Origin: an uncultured Thiodictyon sp.
GTDB taxonomy: Bacteria > Pseudomonadota > Gammaproteobacteria > Chromatiales > Chromatiaceae
NCBI RefSeq assembly: GCF_903946935.1
Contig: NZ_CAJAXH010000054.1
Location: 1-54,825 of the forward strand
DNA length: 54,825 bases
Direction of reading: 5' to 3'
The number at the start of each line of letters is the position of its first letter. Positions within the stretch are counted from its first letter, which is position 1. A program made the position numbers and the translations under genes. Of this stretch, positions 35,927-45,800 are shown piece after piece. The notes beneath the pieces were generated by a model. It was not told where the DNA came from. It saw only the letters and a list, made by a program, of their open reading frames with translations, and searched no databases.

Positions 35927-37312
35927 GTGAACCCTGCCAAAACCACCCCCATCCCGCTGACCCCCGACGAACGCCGCGCCGCGGTGGGCCTGGCCGGCAT
36001 CTATGGCCTGCGTATGCTGGGGTTGTTCCTGATCCTGCCGGTGTTCGCGCTCTATGCCGGCGGACTCAAGGGGGCGACGCCGCTCCTGATCGGGCTGGCC
36101 ATCGGCGCCTATGGGCTCACCCAGGCGATCCTCCAGATCCCGTTCGGCATGCTGTCCGACCGCATCGGGCGTAAGCCGGTGATCTACGGCGGGCTCGCGG
36201 TCTTCGTGCTGGGGAGCGCGATCGCCGCGCTGGCGACCACCATCGACGGCGTGATCCTGGGGCGGGTGATCCAGGGGGCCGGGGCGGTGTCGGCCGCGGT
36301 CACGGCGCTGGCCGCCGATCTCACGCGCGACGAGGTGCGCACCCGCGCCATGGCCGGGGTCGGCGCCAGTATCGGTATCGCCTTCGGCCTGGCCTTTATC
36401 ATCGGCCCGGCCATCGCCCAGGTGTGGGGGCTCTCCGGGGTCTTCTGGCTCACCGCCCTGCTGGCCTTCGGCGGCATCCTGGTACTGTGGCTGGTGGTGC
36501 CGAACCCCAAGCGGCGCTCGGTCCACCGGGACGCGGAGCCGGTGGCGAGCCAGCTCGGCGCGGTGCTGCGCGATGGGCAATTGCTGCGGCTGAACTTCGG
36601 CATCTTCTCACTGCACCTGATGATGACCGGCATGTTCCTGGTCATCCCCCCGGCGATCGTCAAGGCGGGCGTGGCCGCCGCCCACCATTGGGAGGTCTAT
36701 CTGCCGGTGCTGCTGCTCGGCCTGATCGCGATGGTGCCCTTCGTCATCTTCGCCGAGGGGCGCGGGCGCATCAAACCGGTCTTCCTGGGGGCCATCGCCA
36801 CCGTCGGGCTCACCGCGCTGGGGTTCGCACTGTGGTCGACCCAGCTCATCCCGCTGATGGTCCTGCTCGCGGTCTTTTTCACCGCGGTCAACCTGCTGGA
36901 GGCCCTGCTGCCCTCCATCATCTCCAAGATCGCCCGCGCCGGGGCCAAGGGCACGGCCATGGGGGTCTATTCCACCTCCCAGTTCATCGGCGCCTTTCTA
37001 GGCGGCATGACCGGGGGGTTGGTCAACCAGTACCTCGGCGCCCCCGCGGTCTTCGTGTTCGCCGCACTCTGCGCCCTGGCCTGGCTGCTGGTGGCCGGCA
37101 CCATGGCGGCCCCGGAGCGCCTGACCAACCAGTTGCTCCCGCTCGATCCACTCGGCCCGCTCGACGCGGGCCAGGTGTTGGCGCTGGAGCAGCGCCTGCT
37201 GGCCGTAACCGGGGTGCGCGACGCGGTGGTGGCGCCGGACGAGGGGGTCGCCTATCTCAAGGTGGACAGCCGCGAACTGGATTCGGCCAGCTTACAGGCG
37301 ATTGCTGGCTAG
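35927..37312 (+). CDS. yajR: MFS transporter, YajR type
   Basis: The 461-residue protein starts with GTG and has 12 helices typical of the major facilitator superfamily, with the motif-A loop GMLSDRIGRKPVIYGG between helices 2 and 3. After the last helix (about 395) a short soluble domain follows (LEQRLLAVTGVRDAVVAPDEGVAYLKVD), a ferredoxin-like fold seen in YajR. Its substrate is unknown. The yajR-ssb order is common in related gammaproteobacteria; no uvrA is visible upstream. Confidence 0.88.
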   Translation: MNPAKTTPIPLTPDERRAAVGLAGIYGLRMLGLFLILPVFALYAGGLKGATPLLIGLAIGAYGLTQAILQIPFGMLSDRIGRKPVIYGGLAVFVLGSAIAALATTIDGVILGRVIQGAGAVSAAVTALAADLTRDEVRTRAMAGVGASIGIAFGLAFIIGPAIAQVWGLSGVFWLTALLAFGGILVLWLVVPNPKRRSVHRDAEPVASQLGAVLRDGQLLRLNFGIFSLHLMMTGMFLVIPPAIVKAGVAAAHHWEVYLPVLLLGLIAMVPFVIFAEGRGRIKPVFLGAIATVGLTALGFALWSTQLIPLMVLLAVFFTAVNLLEALLPSIISKIARAGAKGTAMGVYSTSQFIGAFLGGMTGGLVNQYLGAPAVFVFAALCALAWLLVAGTMAAPERLTNQLLPLDPLGPLDAGQVLALEQRLLAVTGVRDAVVAPDEGVAYLKVDSRELDSASLQAIAG

Positions 37313-37367
37313 TGCATAGAAGTGCAGATCCCGATACCATTCGGGAACCGCCATGAGCTTGAGAAAC

Positions 37368-37450
37368 GGACAGGATTAACAGGATTTCTCAGGATTTACC
37401 GGATGTGTCATGACCCTATGCCACAATAGAAAATCTTGTTAATCCCGTCC
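37368..37450. repeat. Palindromic repeat GGACAGGATTAACAGGATTT
   Basis: Left arm 37368-37387 and right arm 37431-37450 (AAATCTTGTTAATCCCGTCC) are inverse copies with three mismatches. It lies between yajR and ssb. Confidence 0.85.
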
Positions 37451-37568
37451 AATTCCCTGCCAGTTGCCTGAGCGCCGAAGTGGCATCGGAAGTTTCGCTT
37501 CACAGTACGCGTTTCGTTAGAGCAACAAATCACTATTGCTGACCCGCCCTGCGGGCGCGAGGAAGATC

Positions 37569-38063
37569 ATGTCCAGTAGAGGCGTCAACAAAGTCATACT
37601 GATCGGCAACCTTGGCAATGAGCCGGATGTCCGCTACACGCAGAGCGGGGATGCGATGGCCACCATCAGTATTGCCACCAGCGAGTCCTGGAAGGACAAG
37701 AACACCGGTGAGACCCAGGAACGCACCGAGTGGCACCGGGTGGTGTTCTTCGGCAAGCTGGCCGAAATCGTCAAGCAGTACCTCCATAAGGGCTCGAAGG
37801 TCTATATCGAGGGCCAATTGCGCACGCGCAAATGGCAGGACAAGGAGGGCCATGACCGCTACACCACTGAGGTCTACGTCGGCGTCGGCGGTAACATGCA
37901 AATGCTCGATGGCCGTCCCGGCGGCGGCTCTTCGGTGCCTTATGAAGACGCGCCGCCCCGCGCCCAGGCGCCAGCCGGCGGTGCTCGCCAATCCGCCCCA
38001 CCGCCATCCGCGCCAGCCCCTCAGGGCGGCGGCATGCCGTTCGACGACGACATCCCGTTCTAA
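37569..38063 (+). CDS. ssb: Single-stranded DNA-binding protein
   Basis: The 164-residue protein has the OB fold (about 5-110) with [18 protein letters not shown] and [17 protein letters not shown], a Gly/Pro/Gln-poor disordered linker (about 112-155) and the acidic tip MPFDDDIPF that binds partner proteins. It coats single-stranded DNA as a tetramer in replication and repair. The start at 37569 (MSSRGVNKV) is the family start; the frame extends 11 codons upstream. Confidence 0.97.
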   Translation: MSSRGVNKVILIGNLGNEPDVRYTQSGDAMATISIATSESWKDKNTGETQERTEWHRVVFFGKLAEIVKQYLHKGSKVYIEGQLRTRKWQDKEGHDRYTTEVYVGVGGNMQMLDGRPGGGSSVPYEDAPPRAQAPAGGARQSAPPPSAPAPQGGGMPFDDDIPF

Positions 38064-38067
38064 GTCT

Positions 38068-38119
38068 GTCGCGGCCAGGGGGCCGCTCCGACCTGTAGGA
38101 GCGGCCCCCTGGCCGCGAT
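38068..38119. terminator. REP doublet after ssb, likely terminator
   Basis: An inverted copy (38068-38091) and a direct copy (38095-38119) form a near-perfect GC-rich hairpin starting five bases after the ssb stop. No T-run follows, so intrinsic termination is uncertain, but messenger protection or Rho-related roles are likely. Confidence 0.75.
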
Positions 38120-38164
38120 GAAAGTATTCCGCGAGCGGTTTCCGGTAGCCTCAGATGGTCTGAC

Positions 38165-38187
38165 CTCCAGGCATTTACGTTGCGCCC
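38165..38187. repeat. Left direct repeat bounding the 38-46.7-kb cassette
   Basis: The 23 bases CTCCAGGCATTTACGTTGCG + CCC recur at 46723-46745 with two mismatches, in the same orientation. No other copy was seen in the window. It may be an attachment- or target-site-like duplication. Confidence 0.7.
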
Positions 38188-38239
38188 GATTTCAGCACCA
38201 GAGGCAAATTAAGGCGAGGTGAATCCGCTCGGAGCCAAG

Positions 38240-39310
38240 TCAATCGATGGCCGAACGATCATCGTCGGCCCCATGTCCGCGATGTGGTGAGAAGGGCGAC
38301 TCCAGCGGTTCCCCCGCCGGATGCTCAGGGTCGACCCGCGGGTTGTGTCGCCGACGACTCGATCCCACGGTCTGATTGGAATGTACGTCGGACTCGATCC
38401 GGGCCAGGACATCCGGGATCAGGCGCTCGGAAAACCCGGCAACCACAGACCAGAGGAGTAGCTTGCCATACAGCTCCAAACCGGCGGAGAAGCCCGGCTG
38501 TTGCGATGCAGCGTCGCTGCGGAAGTCCGGAAAGAGGTCGCCACCGATCATTGCCGAGGCGAACAACAGATAAACGAGGAGCCCGGAGCCGGCCCCGGCG
38601 AGCATCCGTGCTGGCAGCCAGCGATACTGGAGCTTCAGCTCGTCCAGATTGCTCCCATCGATGCGATTGCGGATACCGGTCATCATGCTGAACAGTGCGC
38701 CCCAAAGCCCGCCGATGAAGCTCGCGGCGACTGAGACCATGTGGCGCAGGGCGATGTCCTGCATCCACTCGGCCGACACCAGGTGCGAATGCAGGGTGAG
38801 GACGCCGACCAGGAAAAGGCCGAACAACAGCGAGACCAGGATAAACCGTCTGCTCATCCGCGCGGCCAGATCGGCCCGGCAGATGCGTATCATCTCCCGC
38901 TGCGACAGCGCCCATTGCAGGTCCTCGATCAGGCGACTCAGCAACGCGCGCCGTGTCGACAGGTCACGACCGCGCCAATCGAAGCCGGCGTACCAATGCT
39001 GGAGGTCCCGACTCAACAGACCCTTGCCAAGGGCGAGGGCGCGCTGGATCTCGACGTCGATGGCGCCGGTGTCATAGGCACCCACCAACATCTGCTCGAC
39101 CTGGAAATCCGTCTCCCAAGTGCGCTTGGCCCCGGCCCGGTCCAGTGCCTCGCGGGCCTGCTCCAGCACCGCTGGGGTCTGGTCAGCCGGGTAGCACTGC
39201 TTCAATTGTGACAGACGCGCCTGCAATGACCCTCGGTACCGCCGCGCCAGGGAGCGCGACGCCCGCAATTGGCGCTCAATGATCCGGTCATGGCGGCTCA
39301 GTCTGCACAC
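38240..39310 (-). CDS. Membrane protein of unknown function, next to muramidase gene
   Basis: The 356-residue protein starts at GTG 39310. It has a charged helical N-terminal region (to about 205; ERQLRASRSLARRYRGSL) and four likely helices: RFILVSLLFGLFLVGVL, MVSVAASFIGGLWGALF, LAGAGSGLLVYLLFAS and LLLWSVVAGFSERLIPDVL. The C-terminal tail is polar. I do not recognise a named family, though AGFSERLIPDVL recurs in uncharacterised membrane proteins. It is downstream of the holin-muramidase gene, in the same direction, with about 50 bases between. A single 803-codon frame links both genes only because the muramidase gene is frameshifted. Confidence 0.65.
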   Translation of the reverse strand: MCRLSRHDRIIERQLRASRSLARRYRGSLQARLSQLKQCYPADQTPAVLEQAREALDRAGAKRTWETDFQVEQMLVGAYDTGAIDVEIQRALALGKGLLSRDLQHWYAGFDWRGRDLSTRRALLSRLIEDLQWALSQREMIRICRADLAARMSRRFILVSLLFGLFLVGVLTLHSHLVSAEWMQDIALRHMVSVAASFIGGLWGALFSMMTGIRNRIDGSNLDELKLQYRWLPARMLAGAGSGLLVYLLFASAMIGGDLFPDFRSDAASQQPGFSAGLELYGKLLLWSVVAGFSERLIPDVLARIESDVHSNQTVGSSRRRHNPRVDPEHPAGEPLESPFSPHRGHGADDDRSAID

Positions 39311-39360
39311 GGTTATCCCTGAGCGATGGGGCTGAACGAATCGTCCTGCCCCGGCGCGCT

Positions 39361-40651
39361 TCAGATCATGGCCAGTGCAGCAGCCGTGACCGTGTCTACC
39401 CGGCGTGTCCAGCCGACCCCAAAGATGGGGAAGGTGTCCAGACCACGGAGATAGGCCAGACGGGCCGCCGCCAACTGATCGATGAGGGTCCTTACGTCCA
39501 TGGCATGCACGGCGCCGAGGGTGATGGGTCCAACCGATCCATCGTCCGTAACACCAACGGTGCGTTGCAGTATCTTGACGGAGGTCCGGGGTCCGCTGTT
39601 GACACCGCAGTCGAATACCATGAGATCGACCCCACGAGGAAGGCTGCCGCAGGCGGCCGCAGGCGGCCGGGTGCCAATAGTCGGCACGATAGATCTCGCA
39701 GGCATCGGTCCTCGTCAGCGCGCGAACGGCGTCCGGGCCGAGCGAATCGTCGTCTCGCCAGTGTCGGAGGGTTTCCAGGGTGATGCCCATGTTGGTGGCA
39801 CCGCCCGGGTCCTGGGGATCGTCGACATAGCCGCCTTCCTGTGCCAGGGTCACCGCCACGCAACGTGGGAAGTCGTCTACCGCTTGCGCCGGTGGGGGCT
39901 CGGCAGACTGCGCCTTCGGGGCCGCCGCGGTGCGGTCCGGTAAGGGCGAGGCGACGCGGGAGGCGAGGTCCCGCATTGCCGTCACGGCTGACTGTGTGCT
40001 TTGGGCCTGGGTGTCGTGGGCCTGGCGCAACGCGGTCAGCATGTCGCCGATCTGCCGGGCATGGGTGTGCTGCTGATCGATCGCCTGGGCGTCCTTGTTC
40101 CTGGAGCCGGACGAGTCCCCAAGCCAGAAATTCACCACAGTCGCAAAGGCGGTTCCGAGGACGCCCACCGCGATGTTGACGATGTTGACTGCGGTCGGAT
40201 CCGGAGTCTGCCCGGCGACGGCGGCGATCCCATGGAAGAGGATCAGGCCCAGTATTACAAAAAAACCGACGGTGACGACGATGGATACGAGGGGCGAGCC
40301 CCAGGCGATCGGACTCTTGGCGGAGGCCAGTGCCTGCATCGTGCTGCGTGCGTCTGCCGAATTCTCATCGCTCGCCTTGATCTCGGCCAGTTCCGCCCGA
40401 CGCTGCTCCGCGGACGCTGCGGCCTGCACGCGTGTCGCATCTATCGCGATTTCGGTCAGTCTCTGCTGCAGCGCGGCGCTCAAAGTCTCGTCTGCCTGGA
40501 TCGTCTTCTGCGCCGCCACGGGATCGTCGGTTCCGGCGACATCGCTGACCGCCTGCGAGACAGATTGCGCCAAGGCGCCCGCTTTGTCGCCGGCGATCAG
40601 GCGGATCAGGTCCGGAACCAGGGTCGCTGCAAGGCCGATGAGTGGGAACAT
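39361..40651 (-). pseudogene. Holin (3-TM)-GH108 muramidase fusion, frameshifted by 10-bp duplication
   Basis: The N-terminal part (about 1-200) resembles the 3-TM holin associated with gene-transfer agents: LVPDLIRLIAGDKAG, helix SPLVSIVVTVGFFVILGLILF, and VGVLGTAFATVVNFWLGDSS. A linker leads to a GH108 N-acetylmuramidase domain (from about 265): AVTLAQEGGYVDDPQDPGG with the catalytic Glu, ATNMGIT and YRADYWHPAACG. There, two abutting copies of CCGCAGGCGG (39647-39656, 39657-39666) shift the frame. Deleting one copy gives YWHPAACGSLPRGVDLMVFD and continues through GPRTSVKILQ and GVGWTRRVDTV to the stop at 39361. The restored protein has about 426 residues. The gene is otherwise intact, so the change is recent, reversible or a sequence error. 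Confidence 0.85.
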
Positions 40652-41033
40652 TTAATACCTCTAATCCAGGGATGGACGGATAGGAAATGCGACCGCCCGA
40701 ACGGCTCGGCTCGGCTCGGCTCGGGGCAACGTTATCATCGCGCAACGGTGGGTCGCAAGCGCCGCGCGGGCGCCTGCACGCAGGGACGGGGATGATGGCC
40801 CAGGCCGATGTCAGGGCCGGATCGCCCACCGGCGTGCGGCATTCGACGCCGAATCATCTCCCTCCCCCGCTGAGGGAGGGCGAACGGCCATCATTCCCCA
40901 TGCGGCAGCGCCATCATCCGCGCGACATAGGCGATGGCATGGCCGTGCGTCGAGATTAAGCTCGCCCCGCCGCAATGGCGACTTATATGGATCAAGAATG
41001 GCGACCGTAACAAGCCGGCGCGCTCGGGTTGGG
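40652..41033. other. Intergenic region, probable promoter of holin-muramidase gene
   Basis: No gene is seen. Four CGGCT units occur at 40702-40721, and a hairpin with arms CCCTCCCCC and GGGAGGG lies near 40861-40880, a possible terminator of the collar-protein gene upstream. Confidence 0.5.
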
Positions 41034-42803
41034 TTACGGACAGGCTGGCTGGCCGACGCCGCCGCAGGGCCGGCAGGCGCTGACGGCGAGGTAGGGCAAA
41101 GGGGCGACGGCGGGGTCGGTGGTGCCGCTGAAGGCGACGTTGTCGGCGGCATCGCCGATGGTGGAATGGAACCAAAAGGCCGGCGTGACGCCGTGACCCT
41201 CGATGCCTACGGTGCCGGCAAAGGCGTGGGTATGCTGCGGCTGCGCCAGCGGCGCCAGCGCCGGGCCGCCGAAGGTCTGCCCAGGGCCAGCGGCGCCGGG
41301 CGCGAGCCCGACCGCGAACCGGCCACTGTCGGCGGTCGCGGCGGTCCAGGTCTGGCCCGCGCTGCCGCTGAGGTCGGCGCAGGGGGTGTCGGCGTAAAGG
41401 ATCAGGTTGGCGAGGCCCGGCGGCGGCGGGGCGGCGGCGGCGGCGGTCTTGCGGCAGAGCAGCAGTTGCAGGTACGGGACCCCCGGGTCGTCGCTGGAGG
41501 CGGTGGCAGTGAACGGGTGCCAGCCGGGGGTGCCGAGGTGCTCGGTATCGCCGCCGACGAGGTCGAACCGCTCCGCGCTCAGGGTGATGCCGCTCGCCAG
41601 GGTATGGCTATGGACACCGGCGCTCGCGAGGTTGGGAAGCGACGTACCGACGATGCGCCCGCGGGTCGCGCTGTCGGCCCCGGTCCCGGCAAACGGCATC
41701 GGAAAGACGCCGTTGACCGGCACCTGGGCGATGGCGACCGGGAACACCGATTGGCCGGCACCGTCCAGCGGACCGGCCGAGACCACGGCAACGCCTGGCG
41801 TCATGGTCTGGAGTTGCACGCCGTCGGATATGTCGGACGGGACGTAAGAGCCCAGGTTGAAGTTGGCGGTGCCGGGCGTGTAGAGGCCCATGGCGATGCC
41901 ACTCGCGGTATTCCAGTTGCCGGCGACGACGATCGCGAGGCTGGCCAGGTCGAGGTTGACGTTGAAGTCGGGCCGCTGTTGCTGATCGGTCCAGTTGTAG
42001 GTCATCTGCTGGGTGCCGCCGCTGTCGGGCCCGCAGCCGCCCTGCCACACGATCATGCTCCAGTCGCTGAGCTCGTTGGGGTAATTGCCCTGGATACTGG
42101 CGGGGTTCGACCCGCGGCCGCGCAGCACGCCGTCGCCGTCGGCATCGGTGCCGTCGAGGGCGACGGTGATGCAGTAGCCGGCCGTACCGGACCAGCTCCC
42201 CTGATAGCCGCTGGGGCGCCTGGCCGATGCCCAGCCGCTCGGGCAGGGCTGATTGACATTTGGCGTGGCCTGGGCGAAGAAGGCGATGGTGCCGGCCGGC
42301 AGGTTGCCCCTCAGGTTGTCCCATTGCGGCAGCGTCGCGGCCGGGTCGCGCCGGCACAGCGTGCGCTGGATGAAGCCCCAGCCAGTCTCGGCCGGGTCCA
42401 CCGGCTGGCTGCCGCTGCCCGGCACCGGGTGCCCGCCTGCCGCCGCGCCGCTGTCGTTGCCCCCCTTGGTCCCCGCAAGCCCCTTGCTGCCGACATCGAC
42501 GCTGGTCGAGAAGCTGTGGCCATGGGTCGGCGGGTTCGCGCCGGACAGGGCGGTGCCGACGCTCGCGCCAAGTTGATACTCGGTCAGGTTGGTGACGCCG
42601 AGCAGCAGGCGGCCGAAGCCGTCGGCGTAGCCGGACCAGCCGGCCGGGCACTCGGGCTGGTCGAAGAAGGCGACCAGGCCGGCCGGGGTCAGGTCCGGTG
42701 CCGTGGTCTGGGCCAGGGCCGGGGTCGCCAGCAGGCTGGCGACCAGCACGGCGCCAGCGTGGATGGCCTGGGCCGGCAGCGAAGGGTGCGCAAGCGATGG
42801 CAT
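41034..42803 (-). CDS. Exported protein with three tail-collar-like repeats
   Basis: The 589-residue protein has a signal peptide (AGAVLVASLLATPALAQ) followed by three related units. Each starts with a segment such as LVAFFDQPECPAGWS, IAFFAQATPNVNQPCPSGW or LILYADTPCADLSGS, contains GRLLLGV or GRFAVGL, and the first and third have a His cluster (PPTHGHSF, QPQHTHAF). This is the layout of phage tail-collar/fibre-tip domains, in which HxH motifs bind metal. Cysteines near unit ends suggest disulfides outside the cell. Function is unknown; a receptor-binding or surface role is inferred. It follows the 1247-residue gene by 11 bases. Confidence 0.7.
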   Translation of the reverse strand: MPSLAHPSLPAQAIHAGAVLVASLLATPALAQTTAPDLTPAGLVAFFDQPECPAGWSGYADGFGRLLLGVTNLTEYQLGASVGTALSGANPPTHGHSFSTSVDVGSKGLAGTKGGNDSGAAAGGHPVPGSGSQPVDPAETGWGFIQRTLCRRDPAATLPQWDNLRGNLPAGTIAFFAQATPNVNQPCPSGWASARRPSGYQGSWSGTAGYCITVALDGTDADGDGVLRGRGSNPASIQGNYPNELSDWSMIVWQGGCGPDSGGTQQMTYNWTDQQQRPDFNVNLDLASLAIVVAGNWNTASGIAMGLYTPGTANFNLGSYVPSDISDGVQLQTMTPGVAVVSAGPLDGAGQSVFPVAIAQVPVNGVFPMPFAGTGADSATRGRIVGTSLPNLASAGVHSHTLASGITLSAERFDLVGGDTEHLGTPGWHPFTATASSDDPGVPYLQLLLCRKTAAAAAPPPPGLANLILYADTPCADLSGSAGQTWTAATADSGRFAVGLAPGAAGPGQTFGGPALAPLAQPQHTHAFAGTVGIEGHGVTPAFWFHSTIGDAADNVAFSGTTDPAVAPLPYLAVSACRPCGGVGQPACP

Positions 42804-42814
42804 CTGCGCGCCCC

Positions 42815-45800
42815 TCAGCCCTCCGCCGCGGCGCCGATCTGCACCGCCGCGGAGGCCAGTCCGACGAAGAAGTCCACCAGCAGCACAATCGCCGGGCCGA
42901 GTTCGTCCTCCTTGAACAGGGTGACGAACCGGAAGGTCGGACCGATCGGCACGATGATCGCTCCGGCGATGTCCCAGCCGCTGGCGCTGCCCGGATGGGT
43001 GCCGTCCTCGACCGCGACGGCGATGCCGGCGGCGAGTTGTAGCACGCCGAAGATGGTGTCCATGATCGGCCCGCCGTCCGGGTCGAGCTCCATGTCGCCA
43101 CCGCTGACGGCCGTGAACAGGATGTCCGAGGCCAACGGCAGCGCGCCAACCGCCCAGCCGATCAGCGCCGCCTCCTGTGCCGGGGTCAGCCCCTCGCCGT
43201 TGTTCTGCGCGTCCACCGCGGCCGGCGCGTCGACGCCGAATTGGAACGCCGAGATCATCACCCCGGCCCAGGACAGCAGCGTCGCGAGCGGGTCGCTGCC
43301 GGCGCGCGGCGCGGCAGCGGCCGGCTCAACGGCGGTCATGGTGTCGGTGCCGGCCTGCACGATGGTGCCGATGACCTGCGAGATGCCGGCGGCGATGCCG
43401 AGCGCCTCCAGCAGCTTCGGCGACGGCGTCGTCGGCGCTGCCGGCAGCGGCAGCGGCAGCGCAGCATCGTCCGACTGCTGCCAGGCGAGCGGCCAGCGCA
43501 GCGCGATGCCCTCGGCGTCGGCGCTGCTGAACGGGGCCTGGTCGTGGTTGAAGACCTTGTAGAGGATGGTCACCGGGATGGCGAGCACAAGGCAGAACAG
43601 GTCAAGCACCGACAACTGCTCGCCACTGATCAGGTGATACAGCCAGGACAGCACCGGGATGTGCAGCGGATGATTCAGCGTTGCCTGCAGCGCCTGGATG
43701 CCGCAGGCGGCGGCGCCGAGCACGGCCTTGGCGAGGTCGCCGGCGAGCCCGAGGCCGAGGTTGATGACATCCCTCAGCAGATCGACGATCAGATGCACGA
43801 TGCCGAGCCCGAACAGGTTGCCGCCGCCCAGGTCCTGGTTAAACTGCCGGGCCAGCGTCGCGCCGGTGGTCGCAAACTGCGCCTTGGCGCTGCTGTCGAA
43901 GCTGGCCAGCACCGCGGCGAGGCTGCACGCCCCCGGCGAGGCGGCCGTGGTGCCGGCGGTCGCCGCGGCATGCGCCTTGGCCTTGTTCCAACCGTAGTTG
44001 CTGCGGGCGGCGTTGGCCCGATGGGCGCCCTGCAACTGTCCGGCGGCCAGCACGCCGCCGCCGTCGGCGCCCGACAGCAGCCGTGATGGCACGCCTGACG
44101 CGGCCGCACCGGCGAGTCCGGCCCTGAGCGCGCCGCTCGCGCTCGCCTGCCGGTTCGCGAAGTCGTTGAAGCTCTGGGTGCCGAAGAGCGATGAGAGCTG
44201 ATCGAAGCGGCTGTCCACGCCCGCCTGGAGCGACGCGACGGCCTTGGCCACCGCCGTCTGCACGGTGGTGCAATCGACGCCGGCCAGGTTGTCGAGCGTG
44301 CGGTTGATGCAGGCCTTCAGGACCCCGTGCGTGTACAGGATATCGGTCCAGTTGAACAACTGCTTCAGCCAGTCGAGGGCGTGCTTGAGCGCGTCGTAGA
44401 CCTTCGCGAGCCCCTGCTTGATGCGGTTCAGCACGACCTCGATGGCATCGCCGGCCTGCTTGACCGTGCGCACGACGAAGGCCACGCCGTTCAGGATCAC
44501 GTGCAGCGCGTCCTCGGCGACGCTGACGGCGAAGTGCTCGATGGCCTGCCAGGCGTGCTTGAAGAAGTGCGCGACGTCGCCGAACAGATGGCCCAGGGAG
44601 AAGCCCGGCAGCCCGGCGGCCAGCGGGTCGCGGGCCTGAGCCGCGGCGAGCAGCGCCTGCCCCTCGACGGCGGTCAGCACGCGAAAGCGCGGGCCGCGCG
44701 GGTCGGTGAAGTCGAGGTGCCAGTGCTGGCTCGGCAGCCGACGCGGGTCGAGCCGGCCGTCGGCGGTCTGGTGTTTCGGGTCCAGCCAGGCGCCCATCGC
44801 GACCATCGCCTGCGTGGCGTGGCCGTCGGTCTCGAAGCCCGGCGCCATCAGCGGCGCGATGGTCAGGTGCGGATCGCCGGGCGGGTCGATCGCCTGCTGG
44901 AGGGCCTGGTCGGTGACCGGCCGGGTCGGGTCCTGGTTCTGCAGCCGCCCGGCGATCGAGGTCGGCGGCGTCAGCGGCTGAAGGCTACCGGCCGGCGTCT
45001 GCACCACGTCGCCCTGCACCCAGCAGGAGGCGCTGCCGTTGGGGTCGGCGAAGATGCAGCGCGGCGGCTTCAGGTCCACGCCCTGAATGCGCACGCTGAC
45101 CGACCCGGTGGCATCGGCGATGAGCGCGAACGGCACGCCGGGCGTGAGCCGATGGGCGAGTTCGCCCTGCCCGGCGGGATCGGCCAGCAGCACCGTCGCC
45201 GCGTGGTCGCAGGTCAGCGTCAACGGTTGAGCGGCCAGCGGCAGGCCGCGGGCATCCACCGCAGTCACCTCCATGCAGTAGCTCGCAATGTTCTGCGGTG
45301 CCGTGGTGCTGGCCGGCGGCAGCGGCGCGGCGACCAGTTGCGTCACCCAGACCTGCTCGCTGGCGTCGGTCAGATCCAGCAGGTTCGGCGTGCGGGCGAT
45401 GTGGAACACATCGCAGTCGCCGTCTACCGCATAGATCTCGGGGCCGAATCCGGTGCTCGGCGCCGCGCCGAGGGTGGCCAGCAGGTTACCGAGGGTGACC
45501 CAGCCGGCCGGCGAGGGGTCGGTCTGCGTAGGGGCGCTGAGGTACCAGAGCGGGCCGTCGGCGGCGATGCCGAACAGCACCAGGTTGCCGGCGCCGTCCT
45601 GCTGTACCGTCAGCTCGCTGATCGCGGCCGGCTGGCCGGCCCCGCCGGTGAGCGGCCGCGCCTGCGCCTGAACCGAACCGGTGCGGAACTGCGGGAAGTA
45701 CCAGACCTGGCCGGTGTCGTCCTGCAGCAGCAGATCGGTCGCGGCCCATGCCGCCGGCAGTACGGGCCAGCGCGGGCCGCTGATGGTGCCAATGCCGGGC

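Noticed and set aside
38240-40651. A single 803-codon protein joining holin, muramidase start and a membrane protein
   Set aside because: The middle part (after ACGRL) is meaningless Arg/His-rich sequence. The true muramidase continuation is in another frame and is restored by removing one copy of the 10-bp duplication.
40998-43562. Open frame of 854 codons on the plus strand
   Set aside because: Antisense to the collar-protein gene and the 1247-residue gene, with low-complexity mirror composition and no recognisable domain.
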